In this document: in pieces, positions 5,087-9,475 of the stretch
How the letters are laid out: every line of letters starts with the position of its first letter
Position numbering within the stretch: position 1 is the first letter of the stretch
NCBI GenBank assembly: GCA_034435675.1
Contig: DAOTWP010000240.1
Location: 1-9,475, forward strand
Direction of reading: 5' to 3'
From: DAOTWP01 sp034435675
GTDB lineage: Bacteria; Chloroflexota; Anaerolineae; Aggregatilineales; Phototrophicaceae
DNA: 9,475 nucleotides
The notes under the pieces: generated by a model
What the model saw: only the letters and a program-made list of their open reading frames with translations
The model's database searches: none
Told to the model about the DNA's origin: nothing
Program-made: the position numbers and the translations under genes

Positions 5087-6274
5087 CCCAATCACCCCCA
5101 GCGCCTTGCCCACCGTCTCGAAGGCGGCAAGCGCCTGCTCAAGATCGTCCTGGCTGTGCGCTGCCGTGTTCATCACGCGGATGCGCGCCGCGCCCTTTGC
5201 CACCGTCGGGAAGCCAATCGCCATTGCGAACACGCCGGCGTCAAACAGCGCCTTGCTGAACTGCCGCGCCAGATGCGCATCGCCCAGCATCACCGGCACA
5301 ATCGGCGTTTCGCTGTGCCCGATGTCGAAGCCGAGCGTTTGCATCTCGCGCTTGAAGACCGCGGCATTGCTCCACAGCCGCTGCACCAGGGCTTCGCTCT
5401 CTTCCAGCATGTCCACCGCTTCCAGGCACGCCGCCACGTCCGGCACCGTCATGGCGCTGCTGAACAGGAACGGTCGCCCGCGCTGCCGCAGCCAGTCAAT
5501 AATCACCTGCCTGCCCGCCACAATGCCGCCGACCACGCCAAATGCCTTGCTCATCGTGCCGACTTCGATGTCCACCTGCCCGTGCAGCCCGAAGTGATCC
5601 ACAATGCCGCGCCCGCCTTTGCCCAGCACGCCCTCGCCGTGCGCGTCGTCTACCATCAGCAGGATGTCATGCTCCTTTGCGACAGCGACCAGTTCCGGCA
5701 GCGGCGCGATGTCGCCATCCATGCTGAACACCCCGTCGCTGATGATCAGCCGCCGTCCGTAGTCGCTCGTCTCGGCGATCTTCGCGCGCAGGTCGTCCAC
5801 GTGGTTGTGTTCATAGGCGACAATCTTCGCCCCGCTCAGGCGGCAGCCGTCAATGATGCTGGCATGGTTCAGCCGGTCACTGAAGATCACATCGCCCTTG
5901 CCGACCAGCGCGGGGATCGTCGCCAGATTCGCCGTGAAGCCGCTTTGCAGCGTAATCACCGCCTCCGCGCCCTTGAACTGCGCCAGCCGCTGCTCCAACT
6001 GCACATGCAGCGCCATCGTCCCGGCGATCGTGCGCACTGCGCCGGGTCCAATGCCATACTGGTCAATCGCGCGTTTGGCGGCTTCGCGCAGGCGCGGGTG
6101 ATTCGCCAGTCCCAGATAATTGTTGGCGCAGAAGTTCAGCACACGCTTGCCATCTACGGTGATATGCCCATCCATCGGGCTGTCAATCGTGCGGATGGTA
6201 TTGAACAAGCCCTGTTCGCGCAGGTCGTTGAGCTGCTCGGCGAGGTAAGCGGTGCGGGTGTCGTGGGTTTCCAT
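5084..6274 (-). CDS. kbl: Glycine C-acetyltransferase (2-amino-3-ketobutyrate CoA ligase)
   Basis: This 396-residue PLP enzyme is of the alpha-oxoamine synthase family, the normal length for Kbl (~398). It interconverts glycine plus acetyl-CoA and 2-amino-3-oxobutyrate, the second step of threonine breakdown after threonine dehydrogenase. Visible motifs are 'LNFCANNYLGLANHP' (46-60), 'SDRLNHASIIDG' (132-143), 'VDDAHGEG' (208-215, D209 for the PLP ring nitrogen and H212) and 'TMSKAFG' (240-246) with PLP lysine K243. The C-terminal blocks 'VMLGDA', 'KGAARIRV' and 'GKALGVI' match Kbl of E. coli as I remember it, rather than BioF. Related AOS enzymes with BioF activity cannot be fully excluded. 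The start at 6274 has GAGGAG 9 nt upstream; the longer frame to 6322 has no such support. No tdh is in the window. The gene lies 102 nt downstream of the kinase gene on the same strand. Confidence 0.88.
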   Translation of the reverse strand: METHDTRTAYLAEQLNDLREQGLFNTIRTIDSPMDGHITVDGKRVLNFCANNYLGLANHPRLREAAKRAIDQYGIGPGAVRTIAGTMALHVQLEQRLAQFKGAEAVITLQSGFTANLATIPALVGKGDVIFSDRLNHASIIDGCRLSGAKIVAYEHNHVDDLRAKIAETSDYGRRLIISDGVFSMDGDIAPLPELVAVAKEHDILLMVDDAHGEGVLGKGGRGIVDHFGLHGQVDIEVGTMSKAFGVVGGIVAGRQVIIDWLRQRGRPFLFSSAMTVPDVAACLEAVDMLEESEALVQRLWSNAAVFKREMQTLGFDIGHSETPIVPVMLGDAHLARQFSKALFDAGVFAMAIGFPTVAKGAARIRVMNTAAHSQDDLEQALAAFETVGKALGVIG

Positions 6275-6312
6275 CAAAGAATGCTCCTCAAATAAATATG
6301 CTCCATGCCCCC

Positions 6313-6321
6313 ATTGTAGCA
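6313..6321 (-). promoter_or_regulatory. Extended -10 promoter candidate for kbl
   Basis: On the minus strand, TGCTACAAT (6313-6321) is an extended -10 element (TGn plus TACAAT, 5 of 6 to consensus). No convincing -35 box is seen, which extended -10 promoters tolerate. Transcription would begin near 6305, about 30 nt before the kbl start, allowing kbl to be expressed independently of the kinase gene. Confidence 0.45.
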
Positions 6322-6376
6322 CCGGGCAGCAGTGGCAGGCAGCCTATCCACCGCGCCCAATTCGCGCAGAGGGCTG

Positions 6377-9300
6377 TCAGGGAGCAGCGGTTGTATGCTG
6401 CGCCACCCGCGCCAGCAGCAGCGCAGCGGTTGCTTCAAGCGGGCGCTGTTTGCCCCGTTCGACTGCCGCCGCCAGCGCCGACGCGCGCATAACCGCCGCC
6501 AGCGACGTGCGCAGACGCGCCAGTTCGGCAGGGTCACGGTGCTGCGGCAGCGCATACTGTTCCAGCGTACCGACCAGTTCCGCTGCCAGCGTATAATCGC
6601 CGTCATGCGTGGCGATGTCCGCCCAGCCATACAAGCCGTGCAGCAGTTGACGCAGGCTGTTGATCGCCAGCGCCTCGGTCAGCCAGGCATAGACACGCTC
6701 GCGGGCGGTTTCCCAATCCTGAAGCAGCACATAAACCTGTGCCACTGCCCCCAACCGGTTCGCAGTACTGGAACGATTGTTAATCCTGCGCGTCAGCGCC
6801 AGGCTGCGCTCGAAGTATTCAACACTCTCACGCAGTTTGCCCTGCTGCGCATAGGTATAGCCGATGTTGCCCAGCAGGATTGCGCTGGTAGAAATTGACC
6901 CGATGCGCTCGGAAATCGCCAGCGCCTCGTGTGCATATTCAAGCGCGAGGTCGTGCTGCTGCTGACGGGATGCGATAGTTTCCAGCAGATTGATGCACAT
7001 GGCGACCCCGCGCTCACTGCCCAGCGACTCGTAGAGCGCGCGCGCACGCTGAGTCATGGCAAACAACGGCTCAAAATCAGTAACTTCATAAATCAGGGAG
7101 CGGACAGTGTCTTTGAGCAGCACGGCGATTTGATTAGGCGTGCCGTGCTGCTCGGCGATGTCCAGCGCGCGCTGGTAGAAAGACCGCGCGACAGCATCAT
7201 GCCGGCGGAACTGCGCAATGTTGCCCAGTTGATGCAGTGCTTCCACCATGCGTTTCTGCTGCTGTGCCTGCTCATAGTGTCCCAGCGCCAGCATCACCGT
7301 GTTTTCGGCGATATCAAATGCCCCCGTAACAATTTGCAGCCGCGCCAGCCCCAGCAGCGCATCGCTTTCGAGCAGCGTGTCGTTTTGCTGGTGTGCCAGC
7401 CCCTGCGCCTGTTCATAATGCGCCTGTGCGCGGGGGTAATCTGCCGCCATTTCGTGTGTTCTGCCCGCCAGCAGATGAAAGCGGATGTGCTGATCGCGGG
7501 CAAGCTGCACTTCTGGCAGGCGCGTGCCAGCGGTTTCGAGCAAGGGCACCGCATCCAGGTGGTTGCCGCTGTTCAGCAGGCGTTCAGCTTCCAGCAGCGA
7601 GTAGTGCAGCGCCTTGTTTTCCTCGCTAGCGGCGTGCCAGTGCCGTGCCAGCGCTGCCGCCAGCGGGGTCAGGTCTTTGGCAGCGGTTTCCAGCGCCTCT
7701 GCTACTGCGCGGTGCATGCGGCTAAGCTGCTGCGCCTCCAGCCCCAGCAAAACGCCCTCGCGGATTTTGTCGTGGCTAAAGCGCCATTTTCCCCCGACGA
7801 TTTCCAGCAGAACGGCGTCGGCACAGGCGAACAACCAGTCATCAAGATCAAGCTGTGGGGCAATCCGTTGCAGCAGATCGAGGTCAATCTCGCGCCCGAT
7901 CACCGCCGCCACCTGCACCAGTTCGTGAAAGCTTTCTGGTACACGCCGCAGTCGGCGCCGGGTCAGTGCCAGCACCCCGCGCGAGAGGATGTTCGGCGGC
8001 AGGCTGCTGCGCCCGATACTGGCAAGGCTGCCGCTGTCTTCTGCCAGCGTGTTCAGCAGGTCAACGATAAAAAAGACATTGCCTTCGGTGTGGCTTTCCA
8101 GCAGGCGCAGCAGTTCCGGGCTGCGTCCGTTTTCGCCCAGCATCGCCACACTGAGCAGTTCAATTTCGCTCGGCTCCAGCCGGTTGAGTTCGAGCAGCCG
8201 TACACCGATGGGCAGTTTGCCATACAGATAGGGCGCTTCGTCACTGCGGTAACTGCCAACAATCATCAGCGGGTGCTGCGGCGCAAGACTGTACAGTTCG
8301 CGCAGGGTGGGCAGGCAGGCGTTCGCCCAGTGCAGGTCTTCCAGCAGCAGCAGTACGGGCTGTTCCTGCCGGGTGAACAACTCCTTGATTGTAGTCAGCA
8401 GCCGCACGTCGGTCAGTTCCGGTTCCAGCGCTGGCGCGGGCGGCACGGGATAGCCGACGAGCCGGTCAATTTCCGGCACCAGCGCCTTGAGCACGCTGGC
8501 GTCGAGCGGTTGCAGTTCGCTGGCGAGAATCAGCGGCGGCAGCACGCTGATCATGCCGTTATAGTGATCGCCGCTGTCAGCTTTGCTCTGTCCAGTCAAC
8601 ACCAGAAAGCCCTGCACCAGTGCATGATGGCGCACTTCTTCCAGCAGGCGCGATTTGCCGATACCGCTTTCGCCTGTCACCAGCCATCCGGAGCCTTTGC
8701 CTGCGGCGGCGTCGAAGAGCGCGCGGGTCAACAGTTCAAGTTCTGCCTGCCGCCCGACAAACGGGGCGGCTTTTAGCAGGCTGTCGCGCACGGCAGGCGC
8801 TTCCTGGGTGCTGCTGCCCGTCAGCCGCGCCAGATCATGCAGCAGCGGCTCAACCTGTGTATAGCGTTCCAACCGCGATTTGTGCAGCAGGCGCGCGATG
8901 ATGCTGCGCAGTTCCGGTTCAACCGGCAGGCGGTCGGTGTCGGGCTGGGCATTCAGCGTGTCGGCAATCAGCGTGTTGATCGGGTTGGTGCGGAACGGGT
9001 ATTTCCCGGCGAACACCTGGTAGAGCATGATGCCTACCGCGTACAGGTCGGACGATTCGCTCGCGGCGCTGCCCATGAGCAGTTCCGGCGCCATATACAC
9101 CAGTGTCCCGGCAATTTGTTCGCCCGCATCGGGCAGCTTCACCCGTGGCGCTGCCAGCCCGAAGTCGAGCAGCTTGACACTGTCGTTGACCACCAGCACA
9201 TTCTCCGGCTTCAGGTCGCGGTGCAGAATGCCGTGCCGGTGCAGGTACAGCAGCGCTTGCAGCAGTTGTTCCAGCAGCGCTAACTGCCTGCCGCGGGGAC

Positions 9301-9475
9301 GCCCGCGCAGGTAATCCACAAAGGTCTGCGCATCGTGCAGCAGTTCCATGGCAATAAACGGCTGGCGGGCAGCGTCAAAGCCGTAATCCAGCACGCTGAC
9401 AATGTGCGGATGACGCAGCGCTGCCAGTGTGCGAAATTCCTGTGCCAGCGACACCCGCAGGTTTATCGGGGTGGT
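6377..9475 (-). CDS. Ser/Thr protein kinase-AAA ATPase-TPR regulator, PknK-like (5' end outside window)
   Basis: The frame is open to the last base and the kinase N-lobe (glycine loop, VAIK lysine) is missing, so the gene begins beyond 9475; 1,032 residues are visible. Counting from the GTG at 9454, the kinase shows 'EFRTLAALRHPHIV' (alpha-C and beta-4), HRDLKPEN (78-85), DFG (97-99) and APE (122-124), so the visible catalytic residues are intact. Next is an AAA/STAND-type ATPase with Walker A GESGIGKS (261-268) and Walker B 'LLLLEDLHWA' (E372, D373). From ~600 to the end is a TPR-like helical region ('ALHQLGNIAQFRRHDAVARS', 'ILLGNIGYTYAQQGKLRESV'). This is the order found in PknK and related predicted ATPases. 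Unlike MalT/LuxR-type relatives, no HTH DNA-binding domain follows the repeats, and there is no histidine kinase. No membrane segment is seen, so it is probably a cytoplasmic signalling hub. The GTG at 9454 is not the true start. Confidence 0.92.
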   Translation of the reverse strand, partial: TTPINLRVSLAQEFRTLAALRHPHIVSVLDYGFDAARQPFIAMELLHDAQTFVDYLRGRPRGRQLALLEQLLQALLYLHRHGILHRDLKPENVLVVNDSVKLLDFGLAAPRVKLPDAGEQIAGTLVYMAPELLMGSAASESSDLYAVGIMLYQVFAGKYPFRTNPINTLIADTLNAQPDTDRLPVEPELRSIIARLLHKSRLERYTQVEPLLHDLARLTGSSTQEAPAVRDSLLKAAPFVGRQAELELLTRALFDAAAGKGSGWLVTGESGIGKSRLLEEVRHHALVQGFLVLTGQSKADSGDHYNGMISVLPPLILASELQPLDASVLKALVPEIDRLVGYPVPPAPALEPELTDVRLLTTIKELFTRQEQPVLLLLEDLHWANACLPTLRELYSLAPQHPLMIVGSYRSDEAPYLYGKLPIGVRLLELNRLEPSEIELLSVAMLGENGRSPELLRLLESHTEGNVFFIVDLLNTLAEDSGSLASIGRSSLPPNILSRGVLALTRRRLRRVPESFHELVQVAAVIGREIDLDLLQRIAPQLDLDDWLFACADAVLLEIVGGKWRFSHDKIREGVLLGLEAQQLSRMHRAVAEALETAAKDLTPLAAALARHWHAASEENKALHYSLLEAERLLNSGNHLDAVPLLETAGTRLPEVQLARDQHIRFHLLAGRTHEMAADYPRAQAHYEQAQGLAHQQNDTLLESDALLGLARLQIVTGAFDIAENTVMLALGHYEQAQQQKRMVEALHQLGNIAQFRRHDAVARSFYQRALDIAEQHGTPNQIAVLLKDTVRSLIYEVTDFEPLFAMTQRARALYESLGSERGVAMCINLLETIASRQQQHDLALEYAHEALAISERIGSISTSAILLGNIGYTYAQQGKLRESVEYFERSLALTRRINNRSSTANRLGAVAQVYVLLQDWETARERVYAWLTEALAINSLRQLLHGLYGWADIATHDGDYTLAAELVGTLEQYALPQHRDPAELARLRTSLAAVMRASALAAAVERGKQRPLEATAALLLARVAQHTTAAP

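Noticed and set aside
4770..5259. Open frames in the repeat island, with translations like 'GAGLRPAP'
   Set aside because: They read through palindromic repeats; such translations are a known artefact of intergenic repeats.
4979..6295. 438-codon open frame on the plus strand
   Set aside because: It is antisense to kbl, starts inside a repeat element and has no recognisable motif.
6929..8776. 615-codon open frame on the plus strand
   Set aside because: It lies wholly antisense to the kinase-ATPase-TPR gene, whose motifs are unmistakable. Its translation is rich in Q, R, H, A and V with no domain, as expected for a shadow frame in GC-rich DNA.

Overview
The window looks like a piece of a GC-rich bacterial chromosome. 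I infer a member of the Chloroflexota, probably Anaerolineae-like. The inference rests on three things: the secreted SH3b/FecR-like/Fn3 protein with a Cys-rich tail, the kinase-ATPase-TPR regulator, and intergenic palindromic repeats whose translation reads 'GAGLRPAP'. No rRNA or other marker gene is present, so this is a context-based guess. All gene calls come from reading motifs; no database search was run.

Layout, left to right. Positions 1-498 hold no gene I can support. They carry several inverted repeats, a frame open from the left edge to 201, and a 17-bp inverted repeat (266-282 / 405-421). Positions 499-1918 on the minus strand are a two-gene operon: an extended-SDR NAD-dependent sugar-nucleotide epimerase/dehydratase, followed by a pentapeptide-repeat protein whose start overlaps the epimerase stop by 8 nt. 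A divergent regulatory region (about 1919-2084) separates it from tRNA-Phe(GAA) on the plus strand (2085-2157), which has its own promoter and an intrinsic terminator (2164-2186). Positions 2294-3883 (plus) encode a large exported protein with SH3b, FecR-like and Fn3-like segments and a cysteine-rich C-terminus. It converges on mscL (minus, 3989-4450), with a long shared hairpin between them.

The mscL-kbl gap (4451-5083) is a small repeat island. It contains two copies of a ~93-bp MITE-like palindromic element and a 138-bp nested inverted-repeat element between them. A smaller decayed palindrome lies at 4621-4640. Beyond it lie kbl (glycine C-acetyltransferase, minus, 5084-6274) and, at the right edge, a >1,000-residue Ser/Thr kinase-AAA ATPase-TPR protein of the PknK type (minus, 6377 to past 9475), whose N-lobe lies outside the window.

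Functionally these are mostly unrelated housekeeping or regulatory units: sugar-nucleotide metabolism, a tRNA, an exported protein, osmotic protection, threonine/glycine metabolism and signalling. I see no CRISPR array, phage module, toxin-antitoxin pair or defence island, and nothing I would call a new system. The points most worth checking are the repeat island, one copy of which supplies the stop codon of kbl, and the unexplained structured stretch in the first 500 bases.
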